64,000 nt of DNA from Stappia sp. MMSF_3263 (GTDB lineage: Bacteria > Pseudomonadota > Alphaproteobacteria > Rhizobiales > Stappiaceae): NCBI RefSeq assembly GCF_030733745.1, contig NZ_JASHIK010000007.1, positions 150,246 through 214,245 on the forward strand, read 5' to 3'. Positions within the stretch are counted from its first letter, which is position 1. Each line of letters starts with the position of its first letter. Of the stretch, positions 9,024-17,338 are shown piece after piece. A model generated the notes under the pieces. The model was not told the DNA's origin. It worked only from the letters and a program-made list of their open reading frames with translations, and did not search any database. A program made the position numbers and the translations under genes.

Positions 9024-9923
9024 TCAGCCCTGCAGACTCCTGCCCATGCGTCCGGCCAGGTCCTGGATGAACTGGAAGGCGACGCGGCCCGAACGGCTGC
9101 CGCGGGTCGTCGCCCATTCCAGCGCCTCGGCCCGCAGCGTCTCTGCGTCTTGGTCAAGGCCGTAATGGGCCACATAGGCCTCGATCATCGCCAGGAACTC
9201 GTCCTGGCTGCACTTGTGAAAGCCGAGCCAGAGGCCGAATCGGTCGGAGAGCGAGACCTTTTCCTCGACCGCTTCGCCGGGATTGATCGCGGTGGAGCGC
9301 TCGTTTTCGATCATGTCGCGGGGCAGCAGGTGGCGGCGGTTGGAGGTGGCGTAGAACAGCACCGTCTCCGGCCGTCCTTCGATGCCGCCGTCGAGCGCGG
9401 CCTTCAGGGACTTGTAGGAGGCATCGCCGCTGTCGAAGCTGAGATCGTCGCAATAGACGATGGTGCGGTGGCCGCCGGCCTTCACCAGTTTCATCAGGGC
9501 CGGCAGGCTCTCGATGTCCTCGCGGTGGATCTCGATCAGCTTCAGGCGGTCATCCTTGCCGTCCCGTGCGAGCAGGGCGTTGACATGGGCGTGGGTCGCC
9601 TTGACCAGCGAGGACTTGCCCATGCCGCGCGCGCCCCACAGCAGCACGTTGTTGGCGGCAAAGCCGCTGGCGAAACGCATCGTGTTGTCGACCAGCTGGT
9701 CGCGGGCCCGGTCGACGCCCTGGAGCAGCGAGATGTCGATCCTGTTGACACGCTCGACCGGTTCGAGCGTGGCTTCGCCCGCGTGCCAGACAAAGGCGTC
9801 GGCTGCCGAAAAGTCCGGCGCGGCGTGCTCCGGCGGCACCGCGCGTGCGATGAGACCGATGAGTGTGTCCAGCCGCGATGCGATGGCGGTCATTTCGGAC
9901 TTGTCGTGTTGCTGGGGATCCAT
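9024..9923 (-). CDS. DUF815 family AAA-type ATP-binding protein
   Basis: A 299-residue ATPase of the DUF815 family. The Walker A motif is GARGMGKSS (about residues 97-105), the Walker B-like strand is TIVYCDDLSF (about 154-163), and a sensor-like element is VLFYATSNRRHLLPRD. The C-terminus has the conserved DRFGLWLGFHKCSQDEFLAM and GRVAFQFIQDLAGR segments. Members are widespread AAA proteins of unknown function. The start MDPQQHDKSE at 9923 was chosen by homology-like beginning. An in-frame ATG 27 codons upstream (at 10004) is possible, and neither has a strong ribosome-binding site. It diverges from the yajC operon, with the shared regulatory region at 9924-10180. Confidence 0.85.
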   Translation of the reverse strand: MDPQQHDKSEMTAIASRLDTLIGLIARAVPPEHAAPDFSAADAFVWHAGEATLEPVERVNRIDISLLQGVDRARDQLVDNTMRFASGFAANNVLLWGARGMGKSSLVKATHAHVNALLARDGKDDRLKLIEIHREDIESLPALMKLVKAGGHRTIVYCDDLSFDSGDASYKSLKAALDGGIEGRPETVLFYATSNRRHLLPRDMIENERSTAINPGEAVEEKVSLSDRFGLWLGFHKCSQDEFLAMIEAYVAHYGLDQDAETLRAEALEWATTRGSRSGRVAFQFIQDLAGRMGRSLQG

Positions 9924-10070
9924 ATCTGTGCCGTGGGTCTTTGTTCTGGTTGTCTGTTGGCGGCCGGGGGGAGGACCGCAGGGAGGATGCCGGTTACCTA
10001 GCATGCCGGCGCCCGTGTCCCAAGACCGGGAAAGGCCGCGTGGAGCTTTCCGCCCATCCACCGGTTCGCC

Positions 10071-10098
10071 TTGCAAAGCCGGGCGCGACTTGTATAGT
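10071..10098 (+). promoter_or_regulatory. probable promoter of the yajC-secDF operon
   Basis: TTGCAA at 10071-10076, a 16-bp spacer and TATAGT at 10093-10098 (five of six consensus positions). Transcription would begin near 10105, about 75 bp before yajC. Confidence 0.55.
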
Positions 10099-10180
10099 CC
10101 GCGCGACTTTTGGTTCAGTTGCCGGTGACTTGCCGTGCTTGCGCTAGGACGCAGGGGCAGGGCCGGCCAGGGAGACGCTA

Positions 10181-10513
10181 ATGCTGATTTCGCCCGCCTA
10201 CGCACAGGGTGCCGGGGGCTCGACCCCCGACCTTTTGATGTCGATCCTTCCGTTCGTCCTGATCTTCGTGATCATGTACTTCCTCATCATCCGCCCGCAG
10301 CGTCAGCGTATGAAGCAGCACCAGGAACTGGTCGCGAACCTGCGTCGTGGCGATACGGTGGTGACCGCCGGAGGCCTCATCGGCAAGGTCTCGAAGGTCG
10401 TCGACGAAAGCGAAGTCCAGCTTGAGCTCGCCGAGGGTCTCAAGGTTCGCGCCGTGCGCAGCATGATCACGGAAGTGCGGTCCAAGTCCGAACCGGTCAA
10501 GGACAACGGCTGA
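10181..10513 (+). CDS. yajC: preprotein translocase accessory subunit YajC
   Basis: A 110-residue single-pass inner-membrane protein. After a short N-terminus (MLISPAYAQG) comes the transmembrane helix (ILPFVLIFVIMYFLIIRPQ) and then the conserved cytoplasmic basic segment RPQRQRMKQHQELVANLRRG and the GDTVVTAGGLIGKV motif. YajC associates with SecD and SecF at the SecYEG translocon. GGAGA upstream of the ATG gives a good ribosome-binding site. secD follows after 75 bp, so the three genes form the standard yajC-secD-secF operon. Confidence 0.96.
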   Translation: MLISPAYAQGAGGSTPDLLMSILPFVLIFVIMYFLIIRPQRQRMKQHQELVANLRRGDTVVTAGGLIGKVSKVVDESEVQLELAEGLKVRAVRSMITEVRSKSEPVKDNG

Positions 10514-10588
10514 CACCGGCCTTGATGCCATTTTTTCCCGGCGCGGCCTGACGGGTCGCGCCGACGGCACAGCAGAAACGGCAACGCC

Positions 10589-12199
10589 ATGCTTTATTTC
10601 GCGCGCTGGAAGATCACCCTGATCGTCCTCGTCATTCTCGTCGGGGCGATCACGACCCTGCCGAACTTCCTGTCTCCCGCGACCTTGAGGGCCATGCCCG
10701 ACTGGCTCCCCAAGAGCCGGATCGTGCTGGGTCTCGACCTGCAGGGCGGTGCCTATCTGCTTTATGAAGTCGACCGGGCCGACTACATCCAGAAGCGGCT
10801 GAAGACGCTGGAAGGCGACATTCGCCAGACCCTGCGCGACGAACCGCGCATCGGTTACACGGGCCTTGGCGTGCAGGGCAACGGCACGCAGGTGCGCATT
10901 CGCGACCTGACGCGTCTCGACGAAGCGCGCACGCGCCTGTCCGCGCTTACCAACCCGCTCGTCACCAACGTGTTCGGCGGTCAGGCCGTCGACGAGTTCG
11001 AGATGACCGTGGCCGATGACGGCCTCGTGCGGTTCTCCTATACCGAGCAGGGACTGTCGCAGCGCATCAGCTCCATCGTGCAGCAGTCGATCGAGGTGAT
11101 TCGACTGCGTCTCGACGAGTTCGGCACCACCGAGCCCAGCATCCAGCGACAGGGCGAGGACCGCATCCTTGTCGAGGCGCCGGGCGAGGGCGACCCGCAG
11201 CGGCTGAAGGAGCTTGTCGGCCAGACCGCGCAGCTCACCTTCCACATGGTCGACCAGTCCATGTCGGCGGAACAGGCGATGCAGTCCCGCCCGCCGGTCG
11301 GGACGGTCGTGATGTACTCGGCCGAGGACCCGCCGTTCCCCTATCTGCTCGAGGAAGCCCCGCTCCTGTCGGGCGAGGACCTGATCGACGCGCAGGTCGC
11401 CTTCGACCAGCAGTCCAACGAGCCGGTGGTCAATTTCCGCTTCAACACCTCCGGCGCACGCACCTTCTCGGTCGTCACCCAGCGCAATGTCGGGCGTCCC
11501 TTTGCCATCGTCCTCGACCAGGAAGTGATCTCGGCGCCGGTCATCCGCGAGCCGATCACCGGCGGTTCGGGGCAGATTTCCGGCAGCTTCACCGTCGAGA
11601 GCGCCAACGATCTTGCGGTGCTGCTGCGTGCCGGCGCGCTGCCGGCCAAGCTGACGGTCGTGGAGGAGCGTTCCATCGGTCCGGGCCTGGGACAGGATTC
11701 GGTCGATGCCGGCCGCATCGCATCGATCATCGGCGCCGCGCTGGTGATCGGCTTCATGGTGCTGGCCTACGGGCGCTTCGGCGTGATCGCCGATCTGGCG
11801 CTTGCCACCAACATCATCCTCATCTTCGGCGCGCTGACCTTCCTGCAGGCGACGCTCACCTTGCCGGGCATTGCCGGCATCGTGCTGACCATCGGCATGG
11901 CGGTCGACGCCAACGTGCTGATCTTCGAACGCATTCGCGAGGAGGCGAGGGCGGGGCGCTCCGCCATCAGCGCCATCGATGCCGGTTACTCGCGCGCGCT
12001 CGGCACCATCCTCGATGCCAACATCACGACGCTGATCGCCGCGCTGATCCTGTTCCAGCTGGGCTCCGGTCCGATCCGGGGCTTCGCCGTAACGCTGGCG
12101 ATCGGCATCTTCACCACGGTGTTCTCGGCCTTCACCGTTTCGCGCCTTCTGGTGGCTCTCTGGGTACGCTGGAAGCGCCCGAGCCACCTGCCGATCTGA
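10589..12199 (+). CDS. secD: protein translocase subunit SecD
   Basis: A 536-residue RND-superfamily membrane protein that uses the proton gradient to pull preproteins through SecYEG on the periplasmic side. The N-terminal transmembrane helix is followed by GLDLQGGAYLLYEVD (the D1 motif), the large periplasmic P1 domain, and five C-terminal helices with AGIVLTIGMAVDANVLIFER (the D4 motif). The GMAVDANVLIFERIREE segment contains the aspartate implicated in proton transfer in the family. Length is usual for alphaproteobacteria. secF follows 19 bp downstream. Confidence 0.97.
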   Translation: MLYFARWKITLIVLVILVGAITTLPNFLSPATLRAMPDWLPKSRIVLGLDLQGGAYLLYEVDRADYIQKRLKTLEGDIRQTLRDEPRIGYTGLGVQGNGTQVRIRDLTRLDEARTRLSALTNPLVTNVFGGQAVDEFEMTVADDGLVRFSYTEQGLSQRISSIVQQSIEVIRLRLDEFGTTEPSIQRQGEDRILVEAPGEGDPQRLKELVGQTAQLTFHMVDQSMSAEQAMQSRPPVGTVVMYSAEDPPFPYLLEEAPLLSGEDLIDAQVAFDQQSNEPVVNFRFNTSGARTFSVVTQRNVGRPFAIVLDQEVISAPVIREPITGGSGQISGSFTVESANDLAVLLRAGALPAKLTVVEERSIGPGLGQDSVDAGRIASIIGAALVIGFMVLAYGRFGVIADLALATNIILIFGALTFLQATLTLPGIAGIVLTIGMAVDANVLIFERIREEARAGRSAISAIDAGYSRALGTILDANITTLIAALILFQLGSGPIRGFAVTLAIGIFTTVFSAFTVSRLLVALWVRWKRPSHLPI

Positions 12200-12218
12200 C
12201 CATCCGGGGACCCAAGCC

Positions 12219-13187
12219 ATGCTATTGAGAATGATCCCGGACAACACGCGCATCCGCTTCATGTGGCTGCGCAGCGTTTCCTTCCCGCTCTCGGCCGTGA
12301 TGTTTCTCGCGTCGATCGCGCTGTTCTTTTCCGTCGGGCTGAATTTCGGCATCGACTTCAAGGGCGGCACGGTCTTCGAGATGAAGACGATGGAATCGCC
12401 GGCCGACATTTCCGCGATCCGCACGCAGCTGGGCACGCTCAATCTGGGCGATGTGCAGGTGCAGCAGTTCGGCGCCGAAGACGAGGTGCTGGTGCGCGTG
12501 CAGCAGCCCGAAGGCGGCGAGCTTGCTCAGCAGGCGGTGGTCTCGCAGGTGCGCGAGATCTTCGGCGAGAGCGTCGAGTTCCGCCGTGTCGAGGTGGTCG
12601 GCCCGCGCGTTTCCGGTGAACTTGCCCAAGCCGGCATGATCGCCGTTATCGCCTCGCTGGTGGTGATCCTGTTCTACATCTGGTTCCGGTTCGAATGGCA
12701 CTTCGCCGTCGGCGCGATCCTGACGACGATCAACGACATCGTCGTCACCGTCGGCCTTTTCGTCGTGCTGCAACTGGAGTTCTCGCTGTCGAGCATCGCC
12801 GCCATCCTGACAATCATCGGTTATTCGCTGAACGACACCGTTGTCGTCTACGACCGCATCCGCGAGAACCTGCGGCGCTACAAGAAGATGGCGCTGCCGG
12901 AACTGCTTGACCGCTCGATCAACGAGATGCTGTCGCGCACCGTGATGACGTCGGTCACGACCCTGCTGGCGCTGATCGCCCTTTACTCCTTCGGCGGCGA
13001 GGTGATCCGCTCCTTCACCCTGGCGATGATTTTCGGCGTGGTGATCGGCACCTATTCCTCGATCTTCCTTGCCGCTCCGTTCCTGATCCTTCTCAAGCTG
13101 CGTCCCTCCAGCGTCACCGGTGGTGACGGGGGCGCGGATGCCGACAAGGCGGACGAGGGGTCTTCCGGCTCCGCCGCTTCCGCCTGA
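12219..13187 (+). CDS. secF: protein translocase subunit SecF
   Basis: A 322-residue partner of SecD with six transmembrane helices. Diagnostic elements are FGIDFKGGTVFEMK near residue 45, the periplasmic domain with FRRVEVVGPRVSGEL, and GYSLNDTVVVYDRIRENLRR (D4-type motif). The C-terminus ends in a short Asp/Gly/Ser-rich tail. It closely follows secD (19 bp) and is followed 13 bp later by the Mth938-like gene, so at least four genes probably share a transcript. Confidence 0.97.
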   Translation: MLLRMIPDNTRIRFMWLRSVSFPLSAVMFLASIALFFSVGLNFGIDFKGGTVFEMKTMESPADISAIRTQLGTLNLGDVQVQQFGAEDEVLVRVQQPEGGELAQQAVVSQVREIFGESVEFRRVEVVGPRVSGELAQAGMIAVIASLVVILFYIWFRFEWHFAVGAILTTINDIVVTVGLFVVLQLEFSLSSIAAILTIIGYSLNDTVVVYDRIRENLRRYKKMALPELLDRSINEMLSRTVMTSVTTLLALIALYSFGGEVIRSFTLAMIFGVVIGTYSSIFLAAPFLILLKLRPSSVTGGDGGADADKADEGSSGSAASA

Positions 13188-13200
13188 GCGGGAGCGGGTG

Positions 13201-13599
13201 ATGGCCGGGCGCGGACAAGGCATCGTCATCCGGGATGCACATTTTCCCGGGCGCGCGCCGATCGAGGCGTATGGCGATGGCGGCTTCCGGTTCGCGGGAA
13301 TGTCGCATCGCGGCTCGATCCTGTGCGTGCCGAGCGGCATCTACGGGTTCCAGGCGACATCTGCATCGGAGCTGGATACCGCAGCGCTTGAGAAGGTGTT
13401 CGAGGAAGCAGCCGATATCGAGGTGCTCCTGGTGGGAACCGGCGAGGGCCTCGTGCCGCTGAAGCGGGAGCTTCGCGAGGCCGTCCGCGCCGCCGCCATC
13501 ATGGCCGACCCGATGTCGACCGGCGCGGCGGTGCGCACCTACAACGTGCTTCTTTCCGAGGACCGGGCCGTCGCGGCCGTTTTGCTGGCGGTCGGATGA
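13201..13599 (+). CDS. Mth938-like (DUF498) protein, NDUFAF3 homologue
   Basis: A 132-residue soluble protein of the Mth938/DUF498 family. Family features are FRFAGMSHRGSILCVPSGIY, the LLVGTGEGLVPLKREL strand-loop and the STGAAVRTYNVLLSEDRAVA C-terminal core. Human NDUFAF3, a mitochondrial respiratory complex I assembly factor, belongs to this family. The ATG at 13201 is preceded by GAGCGGGAGCGGG and starts 13 bp after secF, which favours it over upstream codons inside secF. Its position behind secDF and before an NDUFAF6-like gene suggests a role in membrane protein or complex I assembly (inference). Confidence 0.85.
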   Translation: MAGRGQGIVIRDAHFPGRAPIEAYGDGGFRFAGMSHRGSILCVPSGIYGFQATSASELDTAALEKVFEEAADIEVLLVGTGEGLVPLKRELREAVRAAAIMADPMSTGAAVRTYNVLLSEDRAVAAVLLAVG

Positions 13600-13659
13600 T
13601 GCGGATCACGGGACAAGACCGCTCTCCACTTTTTCCGCCGCCGCGCTAGGTGTCGTTTC

Positions 13660-14538
13660 ATGACAGCCGATGACACGGCGGGGGGCGATCACTGCCTCGC
13701 GCTCGTCCGCCAGCACGATTTCGACCGCTATCTCTCCCTGCTCTATGCGGGGGAGCCGGCGCGCTCGGCCCTTGCCGCGCTTTATGCGTTCAACATGGAG
13801 ATCGCGCGCGCCCGGGAGATCGTCTCCGATCCCATGCCCGGGGAGATCCGCTTCCAGTGGTGGCGCGATGCGCTGGACGCCCCGCCCGGTTCCGATGTCG
13901 ACCAGCATCCGGTCGCGGGCCGGATCAGGGCCGTGATCGCGGCCTATGCCTTGCCGCTCTCCGCCTTTCACGACCTGATAGACGCCCGGGTCTTCGATCT
14001 TTACGACGACCCGATGCCGAGCGTTCGGGATCTGGAAGGCTATGCCGGGGAGACCTCGTCGGCGCTGATCCAGCTCGCGGCGATCATCCTGGCCGGCGGC
14101 AAGGATCCGGGAACCGCGGAGGTCGCCGGTCATGCCGGCGTAGCCTATGCGATCACCGGCCTGTTGCGGGCCCTGCCGTGGCATGCGCGGCGGCGGCAGC
14201 TCTATCTGCCCGCCGACCTGCTCGACGCGCACGGGGTCGATCCGGAAGACATGTTCGCGGCAAAGTGTACTCCCGAGCTCAAGGAGGCTGTCGCGACGCT
14301 TGCCGGCATCGCGCGTGAGCATCTGGCGCGCACGCGCGCCGGGATCGGCTGCGTCTCCCGCGAGATCGTGCCCGCCTTCCTGCCCGTGTGCCTGGTCGAG
14401 CCGCTGCTTGCCCGGATCGAGCGGCCGGGTTTCGATCCCTTGAGCGATCGGGCGGAACTGTCGGCACTGCGGCGCAACTGGATGCTTTGGCGGGCGTCGC
14501 GGAAGGCAGGGCGCAGGGTCCCTCCAGGGGCCGGCTGA
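13660..14538 (+). CDS. squalene/phytoene synthase family protein, NDUFAF6-like
   Basis: A 292-residue all-alpha protein of the squalene/phytoene synthase fold. The first aspartate-rich motif of real prenyl synthases (DxxxD) is replaced by ARAREIVSDP, within LYAFNMEIARAREIVSDPMP. The conserved context GEIRFQWWRDAL and HPVAGRI matches the NDUFAF6 subgroup, whose human member is a complex I assembly factor. The family's GYAGETSSALIQLA and GVAYAITGLLRALPWHARR segments are present. It sits 60 bp behind the Mth938-like gene. A catalytic prenyl transferase role is unlikely; an assembly role is inferred. Confidence 0.82.
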   Translation: MTADDTAGGDHCLALVRQHDFDRYLSLLYAGEPARSALAALYAFNMEIARAREIVSDPMPGEIRFQWWRDALDAPPGSDVDQHPVAGRIRAVIAAYALPLSAFHDLIDARVFDLYDDPMPSVRDLEGYAGETSSALIQLAAIILAGGKDPGTAEVAGHAGVAYAITGLLRALPWHARRRQLYLPADLLDAHGVDPEDMFAAKCTPELKEAVATLAGIAREHLARTRAGIGCVSREIVPAFLPVCLVEPLLARIERPGFDPLSDRAELSALRRNWMLWRASRKAGRRVPPGAG

Positions 14539-14559
14539 AGCCCGGCCTCCGCTTGGGGG

Positions 14560-15972
14560 CTATTCCGCCGCCAGCGGCAGGGGCGCGGAGGCTGCAATCC
14601 ACTCGGCGAAATCGGCCCGCGCCCGGCCGGTCATCGCGAGCTTCTTCGCCCTGGTCTTGTCCTTGCCCTTGAGCCGCTTGCCCTCGTCGTCGACCTTCGG
14701 CGCCTCGACTGGTGGGAACAGTCCGAAATTCACGTTCATCGGCTGGAACGAGCGCGGGCCAGGTTCGTCCCGCAGGATGTGGCCGCCCGTGATGTGGCCG
14801 AGCAATGCGCCCATGGCGGTCGTTGGCGGCGGCGGCGGGCACTGCGTCCCCAGGCGCTCGGCCGCGGCGAAGAGGCCGGCCATGCAGCCGACGCTCGCCG
14901 ATTCCACATAGCCCTCGCAACCGGTGATCTGGCCGGCGAAGCGCAGCCCCGGGCGCGCCTTCAGGCGCAGCGTGCCGTCGAGCAGCTTCGGCGAATTGAG
15001 GAAGGTGTTGCGGTGCAGCCCGCCAAGGCGGGCGAAGACGGCGTCCTCCAGTCCCGGGATCATCCGGAACACCTCAAGCTGGCCGCCATGCTTCAGCTTG
15101 GTCTGGAAACCGACCATGTTGTAGAGCGTGCCAAGCGCGTTGTCCTGGCGCAGCTGGACCACCGCATAGGGCTTCTCCGTCGGCTTGTGCGCGTTGGTCA
15201 GGCCCATCGGCTTCATCGGGCCGTGGCGCAGGGTCTCGCGGCCGCGCTCGGCCATCACCTCGATCGGCAGGCAACCGTCGAAATAGGGGGTGTTCTCCTC
15301 CCATTCCTTGAACTCGGCCTTGGGCGCGGCGATCAGCGCGTCGATGAAGGCGTCGTACTGGGCCCGGTCCATCGGACAGTTGATATAGTCCTTGCCGGTA
15401 CCGCCGGGACCGACCTTGTCGTAGCGCGACTGGAACCAGCAGATGTCGAGATCGACGCTGTCGAAATGCAGGATCGGCGCGATCGCGTCGAAGAAGGCCA
15501 GAGCGTCCTCGCCGGTGGCGTCCAGGATCGCCTGCGACAGGGCGGGGGAGGTCAGCGGACCGGTCGCCACGATGACGCTGTCCCAGTCCTCCGGCGGCAA
15601 GGCGGTCAGTTCGCCGCGCTCGATCGTGACGAGGGGGTGGGCCTCCAGTGCCCGGGTCACGGCGGCGGCGAAACCGTCGCGATCAACGGCAAGCGCGCCG
15701 CCGGCGGGCACCTGATGCGCATCGGCGCTGGCCATGATCAGCGAACCGGCCGCGCGCAACTCCGCATGCAGCAGGCCGACGGCATTTTGGTCCGCATCGT
15801 CCGAGCGGAAGGAGTTCGAGCAGACCAGCTCGGCAAGGTCCTGGGTCTTGTGCGCATCGGTTGCGCGGGTCGGGCGCATTTCGTGCAGGATCACGGGGAC
15901 GCCGCGCCGGGCGAGTTGCCAGGCTGCTTCGGATCCGGCCAACCCGCCACCGACAACATGAACTGGCTGCAT
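14560..15972 (-). CDS. trmFO: methylenetetrahydrofolate-tRNA-(uracil-54-C5)-methyltransferase TrmFO
   Basis: A 470-residue flavoprotein that makes ribothymidine at position 54 of tRNA using methylenetetrahydrofolate and FADH2. The N-terminal FAD motif is [18 protein letters not shown]. Other family segments are [42 protein letters not shown] and [20 protein letters not shown]. The ATG at 15972 starts [13 protein letters not shown] and is preceded by AAGGA on the minus strand. It is convergent with the NDUFAF6-like gene, 21 bp apart with no terminator visible, and divergent from the lipoprotein gene at 16109. Confidence 0.96.
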   Translation of the reverse strand: MQPVHVVGGGLAGSEAAWQLARRGVPVILHEMRPTRATDAHKTQDLAELVCSNSFRSDDADQNAVGLLHAELRAAGSLIMASADAHQVPAGGALAVDRDGFAAAVTRALEAHPLVTIERGELTALPPEDWDSVIVATGPLTSPALSQAILDATGEDALAFFDAIAPILHFDSVDLDICWFQSRYDKVGPGGTGKDYINCPMDRAQYDAFIDALIAAPKAEFKEWEENTPYFDGCLPIEVMAERGRETLRHGPMKPMGLTNAHKPTEKPYAVVQLRQDNALGTLYNMVGFQTKLKHGGQLEVFRMIPGLEDAVFARLGGLHRNTFLNSPKLLDGTLRLKARPGLRFAGQITGCEGYVESASVGCMAGLFAAAERLGTQCPPPPPTTAMGALLGHITGGHILRDEPGPRSFQPMNVNFGLFPPVEAPKVDDEGKRLKGKDKTRAKKLAMTGRARADFAEWIAASAPLPLAAE

Positions 15973-16108
15973 GAACGTTGTCCTTCGCATTCGTGGCGTC
16001 CGGCAAGGCGAGCCGGAGCCGATATACCTGCGCGGTGACTTAGCGCGTCCCCTTCCATCAGGCAATCGGAGGGGCGATAAGAAGAGCGGACATGCGGGGG
16101 GAACATTC

Positions 16109-16768
16109 ATGATTCGATACGAGGTCGCCGGGCTTGCTGCCAGGCTCGGGGCCAGGCAGGCGGTCAGGCTGGCCGGCATGTTCGCATGCGCGGCTCTGCT
16201 GGCGGGCTGCGCCGGGCAGTCGGCGGGTCCTGCAAGGGCCTGGTACGGCGCGCATGACGGCGTCGCGCCGAAGGGCACGCGGATCTATGTCTGCCACGCA
16301 TTCGGATGCGCCCGGAAGACGGCCGTCGACCTGTCGGGGCGCCATCTTGCACGGTTGAAGTCGATCCTCGCCAAGGGCCGGGCCTCGCCCGAGGCCGAGC
16401 GGCGCGCGATCGCGGACGCGGTTGCCTGGCACGAACGCGCCATCGGTCCGATTGTCGGCTCGCAGGGCGATGTCGGCGGCTACGACCTGCACAATTCCGG
16501 CGTACCGGGCCAGATGGACTGTATCGACGAGGCCACCAACACGACGAGCCTGCTGCTGGTCATGGCGGACAAGGGTTATCTGCAGCATCACCGTGTGTCC
16601 GGGCCGGTTGCACGCGGCTTCTTCCTGGACGGACGGTATCCGCACGCCACCGCCGTCATCCGCGATACGGCGAACGGAACATCCTATGCAGTCGATTCCT
16701 GGCCGGACGACAATGGCAAGCCGCCGCTCGTGCAGACGCTGGACCGCTGGTTCGAGGAGCGCGGCTAG
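16109..16768 (+). CDS. lipoprotein with possible Cys-His-Asp catalytic triad
   Basis: A 219-residue protein with a lipoprotein signal: hydrophobic [10 protein letters not shown] with lipobox cysteine C34. The C-terminal half has the order [14 protein letters not shown] (Cys138), RYPHATAVI (His179) and SYAVDSW (Asp196). This is the spacing and strand context of transglutaminase/papain-like cysteine enzymes, with Cys at a helix start and His and Asp on adjacent strands. Two further cysteines (62 and 67) are close together. I do not recognise a named family. A membrane-tethered periplasmic thiol hydrolase or transamidase is inferred. The ATG at 16109 follows GGGGGG and is the first start giving a signal peptide. 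Confidence 0.7.
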   Translation: MIRYEVAGLAARLGARQAVRLAGMFACAALLAGCAGQSAGPARAWYGAHDGVAPKGTRIYVCHAFGCARKTAVDLSGRHLARLKSILAKGRASPEAERRAIADAVAWHERAIGPIVGSQGDVGGYDLHNSGVPGQMDCIDEATNTTSLLLVMADKGYLQHHRVSGPVARGFFLDGRYPHATAVIRDTANGTSYAVDSWPDDNGKPPLVQTLDRWFEERG

Positions 16769-16900
16769 GCCGCCGGCTTCCGGAATGAAAGCCCGGGGGC
16801 CGGGGAGGAACTCTGCGGAACGCGCTTTCGGTTTTTCGGAACCGAAGACACGTACTTGAATGCCTGTCAGAGGTAATCGTTCAAATAAAGCGAAGGCCGG

Positions 16901-17098
16901 AAAAAGAAAAAGCAAGGCACAAGGCCTTGCTTTTTAGGTTTCGCGTATCGCACCTTCATGCGCCAAAGGCAAATATAAATCTGTTCGGCGGGCAGCGGTC
17001 TATCAAGACGCGCCAGAAGGCTCTTCCTCCCAAGACTCAGACCGCGATGTCTGTTTATTCGGCTTCGTAAGCCTTGCGACTTCTTGCCTTGTTATGAG
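16901..17098 (-). ncRNA. candidate structured small RNA
   Basis: The minus strand of the 570-bp gap between the lipoprotein gene and proS has the parts of a small RNA gene. There is a promoter-like pair at 17105-17132, about 165 nt of structured sequence, and the strong U-tailed terminator at 16907-16935. Stems visible in the body are a 5-bp hairpin at 17061-17073 (GGCTT-cgt-AAGCC on the plus strand) and a 7-bp long-range stem 16995-17001 with 17039-17045 (GCGGTCT / AGACCGC). The local sequence is more AT-rich than the coding regions. I find no convincing open frame and cannot match it to 6S, SRP, tmRNA or RNase P RNA. Confidence 0.4.
16907..16935. terminator. perfect bidirectional terminator
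   Basis: A perfect 12-bp stem AAAAAGCAAGGC / GCCTTGCTTTTT with a 5-nt ACAAG loop. On the plus strand it ends in TTTTT and could terminate the lipoprotein transcript. On the minus strand the stem is followed by TTTTTCTTTTT (16911 down to 16901), the stronger tail. No minus-strand protein gene lies upstream of it on that strand for more than 20 kb. Confidence 0.85.
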
Positions 17099-17104
17099 GA
17101 CGGA

Positions 17105-17132
17105 CAATAGCGCATCGTTATCGTCTTGTCAC
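17105..17132 (-). promoter_or_regulatory. possible promoter of the candidate small RNA
   Basis: Reading on the minus strand: GTGACA (17132-17127), 16-bp spacer, CTATTG (17110-17105). Both hexamers are partial matches to the alphaproteobacterial housekeeping consensus. Confidence 0.35.
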
Positions 17133-17338
17133 CATTTTGTGCAGGAGAAGCCCATTTTTTTTGCTGGGCGGGTCTTGAAGTCTCCGGCTGCCGGACGGTG
17201 AGACTGTTTTCGCCCCGCGGGGGCGCGTATCGGCAAGGCGGGGCTTGTGTTTTTGCGGCGCATGCGGTTTCACTGCCGAAACTTCAGGCGTCGCTTCCGG
17301 CGCCGTTCCCCCGCATACCAGAGCCCGAGATCCCGTCG

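Noticed and set aside
13660..14538. Genuine squalene or phytoene synthase and a carotenoid/hopanoid locus
   Set aside because: The first aspartate-rich motif is lost, there are no neighbouring hpn or crt genes, and the sequence pattern matches the NDUFAF6 subgroup.
16808..16821. Apparent third SOS box GAAC...GAAC before the candidate small RNA
   Set aside because: The spacing is six bases, not seven, and no promoter elements surround it.
16936..17098. 6S RNA, SRP RNA, tmRNA or RNase P RNA in the structured gap
   Set aside because: None of the conserved sequence cores I know for these RNAs is present, so only an unnamed candidate is reported.
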